From assembly GCA_037447655.1 (NCBI GenBank), contig JBBHKE010001588.1, positions 1-64,000 on the forward strand: DNA of 64,000 nt. The letters are read 5' to 3'. A program made the position numbers and the translations under genes. Positions 34,436 through 45,365 of the stretch are shown in pieces. Below the pieces are notes generated by a model. The model worked only from the letters and a program-made list of their open reading frames with translations. It had not been told where the DNA came from and ran no database searches. Origin of the DNA: Zygnema cylindricum. Taxonomy: Eukaryota; Streptophyta; Zygnematophyceae; Zygnematales; Zygnemataceae. Each line of letters opens with the position of its first letter. Position 1 is the stretch's first letter.

Positions 34436-34511
34436 ATTTTAAAATGAAAGGGAGAAAGAGAAAGGGAGAAAGGGAGAGAGGGAGAGAGGGAGGAAGAGAG
34501 GGAGGGAAGAA
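34436..34511. repeat. Homopurine tract, opposite polarity
   Basis: About 75 bases almost only of G and A on the plus strand (GGGAGAAAGGGAGAGAGGG). It lies 95 bp from the pyrimidine tract, so the pair could fold as an imperfect hairpin or triplex. Confidence 0.9.
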
Positions 34512-34591
34512 GTTTAGTTTTTAGTTTTATTTGCTTTAAAAATTGTGTCAGGAAATTCTTGTGTTTATTTTCTTTTGAAAAGCGAGAGAGT

Positions 34592-35150
34592 GATGAAATT
34601 CTATGGGCTCCATTGCCACAGTGGCAGATCAAAAAAAGCTAATCTAGATAGTGCCGACTCCAAGTTTATATAAACCCAAGTGATTGACCCCTTGACAATC
34701 AAAACCCCATTACAACTTCACCCTTGTGAAATAAGACTTTCTGTGTGCTCAGTTCCACCACAGAATGCAAAGTTAGAATATAAGATTTGGACACATTCAC
34801 CCACTTTGACTTTCCCTTAGAAATGCAGCCACCCAAGGAGGTAAAAACTCTGACCGACTACATCCCTGTGTAGCCTAGACTCCCCTAAGTGTGCAGCAAC
34901 AAGAATCACTGAAAATGGCCAAGCAAATTGATAGTTATGGCTGGCCAAATTTTGCCTTTTAAACACATGCTCTTTGGGAGAGAGATGGCTACCTACCAAA
35001 ATATTCTAAGTCATAAAACCCCCTCTCTAAACCCCCTAGTACTGAGGTACAAACCAATCGCAATACTGTGAAGTATATAAAGGTCCAGGTGTCGGTGTAC
35101 CTTTTGTACGGCCATTGTACGACATGGCCAAAAATTCGACACATGCCATA
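34592..35150 (-). repeat. LTR family C-like fragment
   Basis: Matches 57690-58230 on the same strand: GCTAATCTAGATAGTG, TTCCACCACAGAATGCAA, CTTTGGGAGAG, GTACGACATGGCC. It is truncated at 35150, where the 3' LTR of the next Copia begins. It could be the 5' LTR of the arm Copia, whose gag relic lies just downstream on the minus strand. Confidence 0.6.
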
Positions 35151-36053
35151 TGTTGTTCTACAACCACTGGAGTAGGTGGAGCATCCCCAGTAGTAGTGGA
35201 AGTAGACATGATCTCACTAACAGAAGCTAATCAACAATCCTATTAAACAGCTGTTTTCTACAGCTCACCAAATCTGATACAATAAACCAAACTATTTCAA
35301 ATTATACCACAGTATAGAATATCACAAAGACTGACAACTCCCAAAGTTTCAGCTCAATTGATCCAACATACACCAAGATATGCAACTCAGAAGTTTCCCA
35401 AAAACAGTTTGCAGATTACACAGTCTGGAAGTCTGGATACATAAAATGTTCTACGTCCTAAGTCTTATACTCTTCACTCAGTTGTCCTACTACATAGTGT
35501 TGTACCGCCGATACAAGTGTTCATTAAACATACGTCCAAAAGAACTAAACTGTCACTAAGGTCTAAGTGCTCCTGATCACGCTAAAACTAATCTATCACT
35601 GTACAATCAATATTACTGAGAATCCTAAACAAGTGATTTGATCAAATACTTGTCGCCTGGCTTAGTGAATCTCATCCGTTAACTTGATTTATATCAACCG
35701 CAGCAGCGCAGTCCAATTCCTGATTACATTCAAATATCCGTAGCTTCGTAGCAGCTGCGTTGTTACATACAAAATTGGCCGCAGCTGCGTTTGTCTTGTT
35801 GCGTAGCAACTGCGTTGTCATGTACCGCAATATCCGCAGTTGCGTTTGACCCGTTGCGTCGCAGGCTGCATTTGTCCGTACAGACCATATCAAAAATAAC
35901 CGCAGCTGCGCTTGTTCCATCTGCGTCGCAGCTGCGTTGTCGGTGCCATTCAAAAACCTGCACTGTGATTCAAGAGATGACGCGTGTCCATATACATCTA
36001 TTTTTTTGCCGTCCTATAAATTTGGTGAGACTTAAAGCTTTCCAAAAATAACA
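35151..36053 (-). repeat. 3' LTR of element E
   Basis: On the minus strand it begins TGTTATTTTTGGAAAGC after the polypurine tract and ends GTAGAACAACA. It contains many CGCAGCTGCG-like motifs at about 35700-35945 on the plus strand. A segment at about 35376-35526 has no match in the 5' LTR. Confidence 0.88.
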
Positions 36054-36214
36054 CTCCCCTAAAGCTTTAGACTCAGTATGTCAGCGCAGCTGCGATGTCG
36101 AACTAGCGCAGCATCGCAGCATAGCAACGTAGCAATTTTAGCAAGTCACGTAGTCACAATATATTCCCGTTATTGGACTAGAGCATCATAGCAGTATAGC
36201 AGTGTAGCAACCCA

Positions 36215-37718
36215 GCTATTCACTTAATCCCACTGCGTCCCTACAATACTTCAGCTTAGGAGCCGGAAGAGCTTTAGTGAGCATATCAGCAACCATTTTT
36301 GCATCTGGCAAATAGCATAATTTAATCACTCTAGAGAACACTTTTTCTCTTACAAAGTGTAATCTTACATCCATGTGTTTGCTTTTGAAATGGTAACTTG
36401 GGTTAGAAGCAATAGCAATGGCAGCCTGGTTATCACACTAGATCACCTGTGGACCAATCTGCATGTATCCCAATTCTTGCAACATGGATTTCACCCATAA
36501 GAGTTCTTTAAGGACAGAGCTTGTTTCCATATATTCTGACTCCATTTTGGATTGTGCGGTGACCTTTTGAAGTTTGCTGCTCCAACAGCAAGTCCCGTTT
36601 CCAATTTGCAGAACGAATCCCGTGGTGGATTTTCGACTTGGCATGTCGCCATAGCTTGCATCACTCCATGTTTGCAGCTTCACTTCTCCTCCGCATAGTG
36701 TAAGTTTGAGGTCTTTGGTTCATGCCAAGTATCTTAAAACTCTTTTTGCTGCATCGAAGTCAGATTTCCTCGGATTCTCTAGACTTCTGCTCAGTACCGC
36801 AACTGCTGCAGCAATGTCAGGACGGGTACAGTTTATGAAATAAATTAGACTTCCCACTATCTGTCTGTAAGGTATGATATCATAGGATTATCCTCCCCTG
36901 ACTCAAGAATTTCACTGACAATAACTCTTGGTTCTGTTTCTTCCCCCTCTTACTTATGCCGAAACTCCATTGGTGTTGTACATCCTTTTGCCCCCCGCAT
37001 TCCATACTCATCTAACATGTTTCCAATAGCCTCCTTTTGAGTCAGTTTTATTAATATATTTTTCCTGTCCCTCTCTACCTCAATACCCAAAATATATTTC
37101 GCCTCACCAAGGTCTTTCATCTCGAACCGTGATTTTAAATCATTATTGTAATTTATTTATTTCAGCCATTGATTTGCAAACTAATAGTAGATCATCTACG
37201 TATACCGCTATATATACTATTCCATCCTCTCTTTTTAAAAAATAGACAGAGTGATCAGAGCTTATCCTTTTAAAACCTAGACTAATTAAGAATTGATCAA
37301 GTTTTAGATTCATTGGCTCGGGCCTGTTTTAGGCCATACAATGATTCTAGCAGTTTACATACTAAGTGTTCTTTTCCTGGATTTGCATACATTTCAGGCT
37401 GCTGCATGTAAATGGTCTCCTCTAGTTCTCCATGCAAAAGGTCGTCTTTACATCCATCTGATGTATTTCCATATCTTCTATAGCAGCTAGAGATAGCAAA
37501 ATCCTAACTGTCGGAAATCTTACAACAAGAGAAAAAGTTTCTTCAAAGTAAATTCCTCCCTTTTGATTATCACCCTTCGCCATTAGTCTAGCCTTGTATT
37601 GTTCAATGGTATTATCTAGATTTAACTTCACCTTAAATACCCATTTGCTGCCGATCGCTTTTTGATCCGGAGGAAGGTCCACAAGCTCCCATGTCTGAGC
37701 CTCCATGATCAACTTCAT
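36215..37718 (-). pseudogene. Element E reverse transcriptase and RNase H
   Basis: Minus-strand continuation of pol after a frameshift. RT begins W-E-L-V-D-L-P-P-D and GSKWVFKVKLNLDNTIEQYK (about 37600-37690). The catalytic motif Y-V-D-D-L-L-L is intact at about 37190. RNase H has S-D-A-S-Y-G-D, a C-D-N-Q-A-A-I stretch and the tail ADMLTKALPAPKLKY, ending near 36215. Several frameshifts and a stop split the domain, although the catalytic aspartates of RT are kept. Confidence 0.88.
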
Positions 37719-37719
37719 T

Positions 37720-39570
37720 TCATCGTTTGCTGCCTCGAATCAGTGATTCCACTCCGGTGATGAGAAGGCTTCCCGGATGGTCAGAGGCTCCCCTGAGGCT
37801 GCCGAGTAGGCAAAATGAGAACTTGCTTGCAGGGGCTACTGGATCTTCTTCCCCCTGGAAATTCTGAGGCTGAAATTGTCGGATCTCGTGCGTTGCGCTT
37901 GTTGCGCTGGTTGCCATCCATAAGCAGTGACCGTTGTTGGTCCATTTCATGTTAGTTGCGCTGGTTGCGATCCGAGAGCAGTGACGGAAGTTGGTCCATT
38001 TCATGTTCGTTGCGCTGGTTGCGATCCGAGGGCAATGACGAATGTTGGTCCGTTTCATGATGTTGCGCTCGTTGCGATCCGTAGGGACTGAATGTTGTTG
38101 CTGCGCTTCAAAACGAACTTGTTGTGGAACCCGATTACGTTCCAATTTCGGAGGTACCACTGGTGAAATTTGTATCTGTGGGACAATATTATGGATGCTA
38201 TCTAAAATGACATATTCTTGTACTTTTTGCTGCTTCTGCTGCTCTGTCATTTTAAATAAGTCTATCGAGTCTAGTTCATCTTTCACAACGATATTCCTTG
38301 CTACAATGATTTTCTGTCTCTCAAAAACAAACACTCTATAACCTTTAGAGTGATCATCATATCCTAACAAAATGCCCGGCAATCCCTTAGGTTCCATTTT
38401 CCATCTATCATTAGACGTATCCAAAATAAAGCATTTACTTCCAAAGACTTTGAAGTGAGTGACATCCGGTTTTCTACCTGTCCAGATCTCATAAAGAGTG
38501 GTTTCTACCGATCTGGAACCTATCCTATTTTTTATATAAACTACACAATTTAATACTTCAGCCCAGAATTTCGGATCTACATCCTTATCTGCAAGCATCG
38601 ACCTAGAGCTTTCTGTGATAGTTCTATTTAGTTTTTCTGAGACATCATTCTGTTCCGGAGAGTATGGGACAGTCAATTTGTGACTTATACCTTCCTTGAG
38701 TAAGAAGTTTTCAAAATCTTTTGACGTATATTCCCCGCCTTTGTCCGATCTAAGCTCCAAAATTGGTAGACCGTGTAGTTTTTCCACCCACGCTTTGTGG
38801 TGTTGAAAATGAGTGAAGACTTCACTCTTTTCTTTCATGAAGTAGACCATACGAAACCTCAAAAATTCATCTAGAAACGTAACCATATATTTCATCCCCC
38901 CGGTAGATGGTACCTTTGCAGGACCGAAAACATCAGAATGAATGAGTTGCAAAAGTTTAGTAGACCTTTGTTCAGACTCTTGGGGAAACGGTAATCTGTT
39001 TATTTTACCTAGTGCACATACACCACATGTTTTAGGTGACTGGTTTGACACAGTGATACCTTCTACTTTACCAGCATTGACCATCTTTTTCATGCTATCA
39101 TAATTCACATGGTCTAACCTTTTATGCCACAACTCATCTGAGGATAATACACCAGAATACAACACATAATTTTCCTTATTATCGGGCATATGCATTCGAT
39201 ACATTTTGCTGGCATCTTTAGTTCCCGTAACTGCAATTTTCCCATTTTTGCTAACAACCTGCCTGCCATGTTTAAAATTGACCTCAAACCCTTTACTTTC
39301 TACCAAAGTAGTTGAGAACAATTTTTTCTTAAAATCTGGGACATAGAGATCGTTATGAAGAGTTCTCTCAACAGCCTTGCCCCCTGCATTAACTAGCAAG
39401 GAGACATCACCTACAACCCGCGTTTGCACACTCATTCCATATGCATAATATATATTTTTCTCTTGTGTTGATTTCAGATTTTTGAAAACGGACTTGTTCC
39501 ACATATGGGCCGATGCTCCCGTGTCCATTATCCATCCATTGTCCTTAGCCCCCTCCATCGCTGCCACCAT
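37720..39570 (-). CDS. Element E protease-integrase open frame (616 codons)
   Basis: The longest open frame of the window. Protease W-I-M-D-T-G-A-S-A-H-M-W is near residues 12-23. Pre-integrase L-W-H-K-R-L-D-H-V-N with C-G-V-C follows. The integrase core contains H-S-D, an R-S-D-K-G-G-E-Y-T-S block and P-E-Q-N-D-V-S-E-K-L-N, so the catalytic D-D-E residues appear present. The W-T-G-R-K-P-D block and chromo-like tail follow. The last part is a 54-bp tandem repeat zone (18-residue N-M-K-W-T-N-F-R-H-C-S units). The frame then leaves the true RT frame by a frameshift near 37725. It overlaps gag by 43 bases in another frame. Confidence 0.9.
   Translation of the reverse strand: MVAAMEGAKDNGWIMDTGASAHMWNKSVFKNLKSTQEKNIYYAYGMSVQTRVVGDVSLLVNAGGKAVERTLHNDLYVPDFKKKLFSTTLVESKGFEVNFKHGRQVVSKNGKIAVTGTKDASKMYRMHMPDNKENYVLYSGVLSSDELWHKRLDHVNYDSMKKMVNAGKVEGITVSNQSPKTCGVCALGKINRLPFPQESEQRSTKLLQLIHSDVFGPAKVPSTGGMKYMVTFLDEFLRFRMVYFMKEKSEVFTHFQHHKAWVEKLHGLPILELRSDKGGEYTSKDFENFLLKEGISHKLTVPYSPEQNDVSEKLNRTITESSRSMLADKDVDPKFWAEVLNCVVYIKNRIGSRSVETTLYEIWTGRKPDVTHFKVFGSKCFILDTSNDRWKMEPKGLPGILLGYDDHSKGYRVFVFERQKIIVARNIVVKDELDSIDLFKMTEQQKQQKVQEYVILDSIHNIVPQIQISPVVPPKLERNRVPQQVRFEAQQQHSVPTDRNERNIMKRTNIRHCPRIATSATNMKWTNFRHCSRIATSATNMKWTNNGHCLWMATSATSATHEIRQFQPQNFQGEEDPVAPASKFSFCLLGSLRGASDHPGSLLITGVESLIRGSKR
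37901..38085 (-). repeat. 54-bp tandem repeat in the integrase-RT linker of element E
   Basis: Units begin GTTGCGCTGGTTGC at 37901, 37955 and 38009, with a further partial unit at 38062 after 53 bases. The encoded 18-residue unit is basic and Cys/His-containing. Confidence 0.9.
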
Positions 39571-40540
39571 TGCAAATAGATGATCATCCTTCTTGTTACA
39601 GAGTGAGAGAGACTCGTCATGATGAGATGAAGACGCCGAGAATAGTGCATTTCTTCGTTGTGACGATCCCGTGAAACCGTGATGAAATTGGCTCTGCTGC
39701 GAACCAGGCCTATATCGACCTGTTTCATTAGCCTTTTCAGCTTAGGACAGAATTTGTATCCATGACCCTTTTCATTACAATAAAAACAAGCATTGAAAGA
39801 TTGTCTATTTCCTCTTTGATTAAACTGACTAAACTGATTCTGATTCTGATTAAACTGATTTCTCTGCTGATTAAAATGACTTATTTTGTCAAATTCTGTG
39901 TTAAATGCCTCTACTTTTTTTTCACCATTAAGAATTTTAGAATCTGCCTCTTCTTCTAATATCAAATTAATAGCTAATTGTAGTGTCCAGCTAGCTTTAT
40001 CTTTTTGTTTCAGCGTATCAGACGCTGCTCTCATAGTATTAGGAACACCCCTCATTAGCAAAGCAACCCGCTGAATCTGAGGAAAAGATCCACCTGCACA
40101 AGCATGAGAATCTATTAGTATTCGAAATCTATTACAATATTCAGCCATTGTGCCACTCGTGTATTTGTAGTCCCAAATTCGTTCAGCCAAAAATAGCTCT
40201 CTCGTACATAAGCCTTTTCGAAGCCATCCTTGGGAGATTTCCAAATATCGATCGCCTTTTTCATTTTTATTCTTGACATAGCCAATTCCTCTGAAATACA
40301 AAACTTCAAAATTGACAGAGCTTGCGAATTTTTCTTTGACCATGACGGATCTGATTCCGCCAGTGAACCATCCAAAATATCCAAAAGATTAACATTTTCG
40401 AAGTGTGTTTCCACCATATCCGCCCAATACAGGTATTTTTCTCCCGAGAAAATAGGAATTTTCGATGACACGCCCATAACCTGTTGTTCTACAACCACTG
40501 GAGCAGGTGGAGCATCAGCAGTAGTAGTGGAAGTAGACAT
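39528..40540 (-). pseudogene. Element E gag with CCHC zinc knuckle
   Basis: The start M-S-T-S-T-T-T-A-D-A-P-P lies inside the 5' LTR. The frame reads through the primer site (V-V-V-E-Q-Q|V-M-G-V). Then comes the Copia gag core F-S-G-E-K-Y-L-Y-W and, after a frameshift near 40230, Y-K-Y-T-S-G-T-M-A-E-Y-C and GGSFPQIQRVALLMRGVPN. An Asn/Gln-rich linker leads to an intact zinc knuckle C-F-Y-C-N-E-K-G-H-G-Y-K-F-C. Gag binds and packages element RNA. Two frameshifts disable it. Confidence 0.88.
40469..40481 (-). promoter_or_regulatory. Primer-binding site of element E (half-tRNA-iMet type)
   Basis: Minus strand GGTTATGGGCGTG directly follows the LTR end …GAACAACA. It matches GGTTATGGGCCCA (the complement of the initiator tRNA-Met anticodon stem-loop) at 10 of 13 positions. 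Confidence 0.7.
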
Positions 40541-41402
40541 AATCTTACTCACAGAAGCTTATCAAGAATCCTAATAAACAGTTGTTTTCTACAGGTCACC
40601 AAATCTGATACAATGAACCAAACTGCTTCAAACTATAACATAGTATAGAATATCACAAAGATTGACAACTCCCAAAGTTTCAGCTCAATTGATCCACCAT
40701 ATGGTAACTTTTCTGACACCTCTAGCTTGAAATTCCCAAAAACTAAAGGATCGATAGGCCCTGCTTTCACAGTTTGTATTCGTACTGAAAATCAAAATCA
40801 AATGAGCTTTTACCCTTTTGTTCCACACAAGATTTCTGTTCTCGTTGAGCTCATCTTAGGACACCTGCGTTATCTTTTAAACATACATCCAAAAGAACTA
40901 AACTATCAATAAGGTCTAAGTGCTCCTGATCACGCTAAAACTAATTTATCACTGTACAATCAATATTACTGAGAATCCTAAACAAGTGATTTGATCAAAT
41001 ACTTGTCGCCTGGCTTAGTGAATTTCATCCGTTAACTTGATTTATATCAACCGCAGCAACGCAGTCCAATTCCTGATTACATTCAAATATCCGTAGCTTC
41101 GTAGCAGCTGCGTTGTTACATACAAAATTGGCCGCAGCTGCGTTTGTCTTGTTGCGTAGCAACTGCGTTGTCATGTACCGCAATATCCGAGTTGCGTTTG
41201 ACCCGTTGCGTCGCAGGCTGCATTTGTCCGTACAGACCATATCAAAGATAACTGCGGCTGCGCTTGTTCCATCTGCGTCCCAGCTGCGTTGTCGGTGTCA
41301 TTCAAAAACCTGCACTGTGATTCAAGAGATGACGCGTGTCCTTATAGATCTATATTTTTGCCGTCCTATAAATTTGCTGAGACTTAAAGCTTTCCAAAAA
41401 CA
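40482..41402 (-). repeat. 5' LTR of element E
   Basis: On the minus strand it begins TGTTTTTGGAAAGC and ends GAACAACA. It has 921 bp against 903 in the 3' LTR. Most is closely similar, but about 40696-40880 is replaced by unrelated sequence relative to the 3' LTR. The gag ATG is near its end. Confidence 0.88.
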
Positions 41403-41939
41403 ATAGAGTGCGTAGGGCGTAATTAGTCATTGTGGTCCCTATTTTCATCGCGTCCGTCGAATTGGTTTGTATCGACGACCTACTTTTGATCTCTCACAAT
41501 TTAATCTCGGATGTTCGGATTAGTCTTCGTCTGTCGGATTCGATGATCGCGCCTGTATGATTTGAGACACGCGTAAGTATGTGTCAGTCCCCATTTCGGA
41601 ATATCTGCATCATATTCAATTTTTGATGCGTGTCCCTGTAGAAGTATACTACCATACCATACAATTTTGAAATATCCGGTCCATATTTCGTTCGTCAAAT
41701 CCGGCGAAATCCGTTTGTCTTTTTTGTGACGCGTGTAGCTGGTTGTCGGCGCCACTCTATAAAACTAGCATAGGCTTCTTTTGGCGATGCGCGTCCTTGT
41801 AGAAGTACAATACACTCTATTGTAATTCTCCTACTGTAACACTAATAAAGGTAAGTATTATAGTAAATCTACTAAGAAAATCTAAGTCCTCAGTCTCCGT
41901 TCATACCTATATTTACTAAACTAAAGATTCTAAATCTCA

Positions 41940-42085
41940 ACAAGGACCGTACATTTTTATTTACCTTTTCCGTATGACTTTTCATACGTTATCCGTACCA
42001 TATCAAGGCCTCTAACTGATTGATAATTGATATATCAAACATCAAATTTATCGTGATATATTTTTACCCGATACACAACATTACC
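41940..42085. mobile_element. Fragment of the hAT-like MITE family
   Basis: Ends TTTTTACCCGATACACAACATT, close to the right end of the element at 6114-7016 (TTTTTACCGATACACAACACT). Related GGCCTCTAACTG and GATATATC sequence lies just inside. Only this end is present. Confidence 0.5.
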
Positions 42086-42124
42086 AATAAGGTACCACAA
42101 GTGAATTTAAAAATCTACTAGAGA

Positions 42125-42178
42125 TGGTCCCTAGGGGTGAAACGCGAGGTCTGGTCCCTAGGGGTGAAACGCGAGGTC
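42125..42178. repeat. 27-bp perfect tandem duplication
   Basis: Two identical copies of TGGTCCCTAGGGGTGAAACG plus seven bases, at 42125-42151 and 42152-42178. Confidence 0.97.
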
Positions 42179-43926
42179 GACTCCCATAGTGTTTTAGGCC
42201 AAGGCATGAAGCTTGGCTTATTATTGCACCAATTTTCACTTCGCTCCTTGTATCGTCTCCTCAATTTTCATTTTCGCTTCACTTACGGCTTGCCTTGATG
42301 CACTGTTCCTTTTAAGGCAAGCCCCACCGCGTTTGGGGTAAACGTTTAGATGAGCAAATAGTCTATTTAATATAATGCTCACACGATAGGAGAGGGATCA
42401 ACAACACACGACATGGTACAGGATGCAAGCGATGCCGTGGGTTTTGAAGCAAGATACACAATAAAGGAAGAGGTGTCACACATACTACGCCAAGTTCCCA
42501 ACCGATTGGCACACAATGCCCTCATGTGAATCTTATGTTTCTCTTTAGCTGGTTGAGAACATTGGGTGACGTAGTCTTCACAAAAACTTCACGATGGCAT
42601 GTTTCCTTGTGCACGGCATTGCATACAGGAGTTCGGGGTCGAGACGTAGTGGTTTACAAAGAACGTGACTACGCGCACCGAGAACCACTTTATAGTTTCA
42701 CATCGTTTGCTTTAAAGATATGTGGGACCTTTTATTTATCGTTGGACAATTTTTTGCGAGATTGCGCCCGATGATCATTCAAAGTTAGAGGACCTTACTA
42801 CCCATCTTCAACTCTCTTCAACTCTCATGTTAGCTTTCTACTAGCAATAAATCTCCTCGCTCTTCAACGTTGCTTTCGTCATTATCCAAAAGAGCACGGT
42901 GGTGACTAATGGTCAAGGACTACGAGACTATCACCCCGCCACCTGCCACATATAGACGATATTCGTAGTTCACATCTTTAGTTGGGCATAGTTTCAGGCT
43001 TTATTATTTAGGGTAATTGGTAGTGTTCTCAACAGTTAAGATTTTGTTGTAATTTTTTTTTTTAGGGTTTTAAACCATTTTTGTTAAGTAATTTAGCATT
43101 AGGATTTTGGTCTTTTACCTTTGTTGTTTATCAATTTGTTCTAGTGAACAATTTTGAAGAAAAATATCTATCATTAATGTTTACTACTGTTGTGTTTCAC
43201 GAATGAACTTATCGCGATAAAATTGATACCGACAGTTATCGATAATCGAACGTTGAGGAGTCTCGATAGATCGCTTTGAGACGACGAATTTTCTATCGAT
43301 GATAAGTTGAAAAGAATATATTACTCTATATGATAGTTCTTTATAAAATATTGTATTTTATTATTAATTGTATATAAAATGGCATGCCATGCATAACAAT
43401 TTGTTCCATACTCTATATAACTGGAGTTGAGTATGGACAACTATCCGTATAACTATACGAGATTAGCCTTATAGTGGTCGCCGATAATTATCGTGTATAG
43501 CAATACAACTGCGAATCGCATGCATATAATCTAGCTTAAGTCGCATGTAAAGAGAAAAATATGAATGAACGATCCATATGTACAGTATAACCAGAGTTAA
43601 GGAACAGATATACTGCAAGAAATAATACATGAATATGCTCAACACATGCAACATGACAAACATCACCAACTCAGCGAAAAAAAAAAAAAAAACAAGGATA
43701 CGTAAATAAGGATGAGATTCCCCCCCCCCCCCAGCTCGTTAGCTTGCAGAGGAGCTGTTAAGAGCAATAGGTAAGTCGGGACATCCGTGGGAGAAACACT
43801 ACCTAGCCGGAATAGTGTACACAGGTGGGACCAATCACTGTATAAGGAATCCCAAATTGCAATAGTCGCAGAGCGACATTGTTGTGTCTCCATCTGGAAT
43901 CCAAAAATTGCAATGGTTGTAGAGCA

Positions 43927-44890
43927 TGTTGTTTTGAAAAGTTAGTTTCGTGCGTACGATACATTTTTATGTGCGAAACTGCTAAGTGGATTTAATATGG
44001 AGACTCGAATAGATTCACGGATAAGGGGAGCAAACGTACGGACATAATTAAAGTGGCCTAAACAGGCACTAACAAATGGATGGCGGATCGCGAAGCGATC
44101 CGATATGGAATGAACGAAATATTGAAATATGCGTCGCCGGCACGGCTGAGCTGCGACGCAGTTAAGTGAACGTAGCTGCGGCTATTTTTATGATACGTAC
44201 GGAAAGCGCAGCCAGCGCAGGTAGCGCAACGACGGATAATATGAATAGGATAGATTTCAAGTAATGATGATTAAACGATAGTGGTAGCTTAGTGGTTGTT
44301 TAGTGGTAACTTAGTTTTTGACATACGAAGAGTACGGTGTAAATATTTTGTACAACAGAGGTTTGTCCTTTTGACTAGTTAGGTTATTAGAGTAGATACA
44401 CTACGGCTCGTATGCCTCCGTACTCTGAGTATAACTTGCAGGACTTAGATTATTTTATGTATCGCAGTCAAGTTAATCAAAATAATGGCAAACTGTTTTC
44501 TGCATCTTTGACCTGTTGGTGTGATCACTTTAATTGGTGCTTTCATGTGAAAATTTGTGGAGTAATTCTATGACATAGAATCTATTTGTGTGTGAAGTTT
44601 CATTGTATTCCAGTATCTCAGTAAGATTCTGTGAACAGTCTAAGTGGTTAGTTTGTGAAGCTGTCAGCTATTTTTGTGAAACTCTGGAGCCTATATCTTC
44701 TAGATGCCTTAGTGGATTTAGCTGTAACTTTGGGAGTTTATATTGTATATGGCATTATGCTTATTGGTACAGTTTGAGGTGATTCTGTTCAGTTTGGAGT
44801 AATCTGTGCTGTCTGAAACACAGCTGTTTTTGAGGTAGTCTGTGGGTGTTTCCGTGAGTAATCCATGGCTGAAATAGGCTATGGACAACA
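43927..44890 (+). mobile_element. Solo LTR, family D, with GAGCA target duplication
   Basis: Begins TGTTGTTTTGAAAAG and ends GGCTATGGACAACA. The flanks GAGCA (43922-43926) and GAGCA (44891-44895) are identical. With no internal region between, this is a solo LTR left by LTR-LTR recombination. The host sequence is itself a short duplication (TTGCAAT…AGAGC…TCTCCATCTG appears at about 43856-43895 and around the insertion). Confidence 0.93.
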
Positions 44891-44974
44891 GAGCAATGTA
44901 GTCGTTTCTCCATCTGAGCACCAGCAAAACAAATAGTCAGTGGCCTTAGTAATCAACATCCGCCACGGGTCCAA

Positions 44975-45362
44975 TGTAACTCTCAGACCTCCATCGGTCC
45001 TCGGAGTAAGCAACTCACACGAAGCCTCTAGGATAACCTTGACCCCTTTGTGTTTCAGCAAGAATAACTGCCACACTGCCCGGAAAAAACTCTAACCACC
45101 TTCACCGTTGTGAAGGCAAGATTCCCCTCAGTCGATGAAAAAAAGAATCTTTGAATTTCCTCCCAAGAGGAATTATTTATGGTGGGTCAAAGTTGACCTT
45201 TTGTACAGAAGCTCTCTCCATGAGAGGGTCCTATCTACAAAAAATTTCTAAGTCCTATCTCTCCCTAAAACTCTATCTACTAACCTACGGCATTAATCAA
45301 AATAGTGTGTCGTAGAAAAAGGTACAGGTGCCAATGTACTTTTATGTACAGACATTGTACAT
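44975..45362 (-). repeat. LTR family C, 3' fragment
   Basis: Minus-strand copy of the last part of LTR C: it ends GAGAGTTACA at 44975 and includes CACAAAGGGGTCAAGG and CTCTCATGGAGAGAG-like parts. It is cut at about 45362, where LTR-D sequence starts. Confidence 0.75.
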
Positions 45363-45365
45363 TGA

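Larger units (their letters stand above)
35151..41402 (-). mobile_element. Nearly full-length Ty1/Copia retrotransposon (element E)
   Basis: A 6.25 kb minus-strand element: 5' LTR 40482-41402, primer site 40469-40481, gag, pol, polypurine tract AGGGGAG at 36054-36060, and 3' LTR 35151-36053. Domain order is gag, protease, integrase, RT, RNase H, as in Copia. The element is dead by several frameshifts. Five-base flanks do not match (CCATA against ATAGA), so recombination or later change at one end is likely. Confidence 0.9.
41403..43921. other. 2.5 kb without recognised gene
   Basis: No coding sequence supported. Short modules GATGCGTGTCCCTGTAGAAG and close variants occur at about 41625 and 41785, with a related GACGCGTGTCCTTATAGA in the LTR at 41333. 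A hAT-like terminal fragment lies at about 41940-42085, and a C run at 43722-43732. Confidence 0.5.

Noticed and set aside
41401-41823. Possible small element bounded by CAATAGAGTG and CACTCTATTG
   Set aside because: The left end coincides with the LTR start of element E, the repeat is only 10 bases, and no target duplication is seen.
43180-43510. Second hAT-like MITE with ends CTGTTGTGTTTC and AATACAACTG
   Set aside because: End similarity is weak and no 8-bp flank duplication was found; internal ATCGAT-type palindromes are suggestive only.
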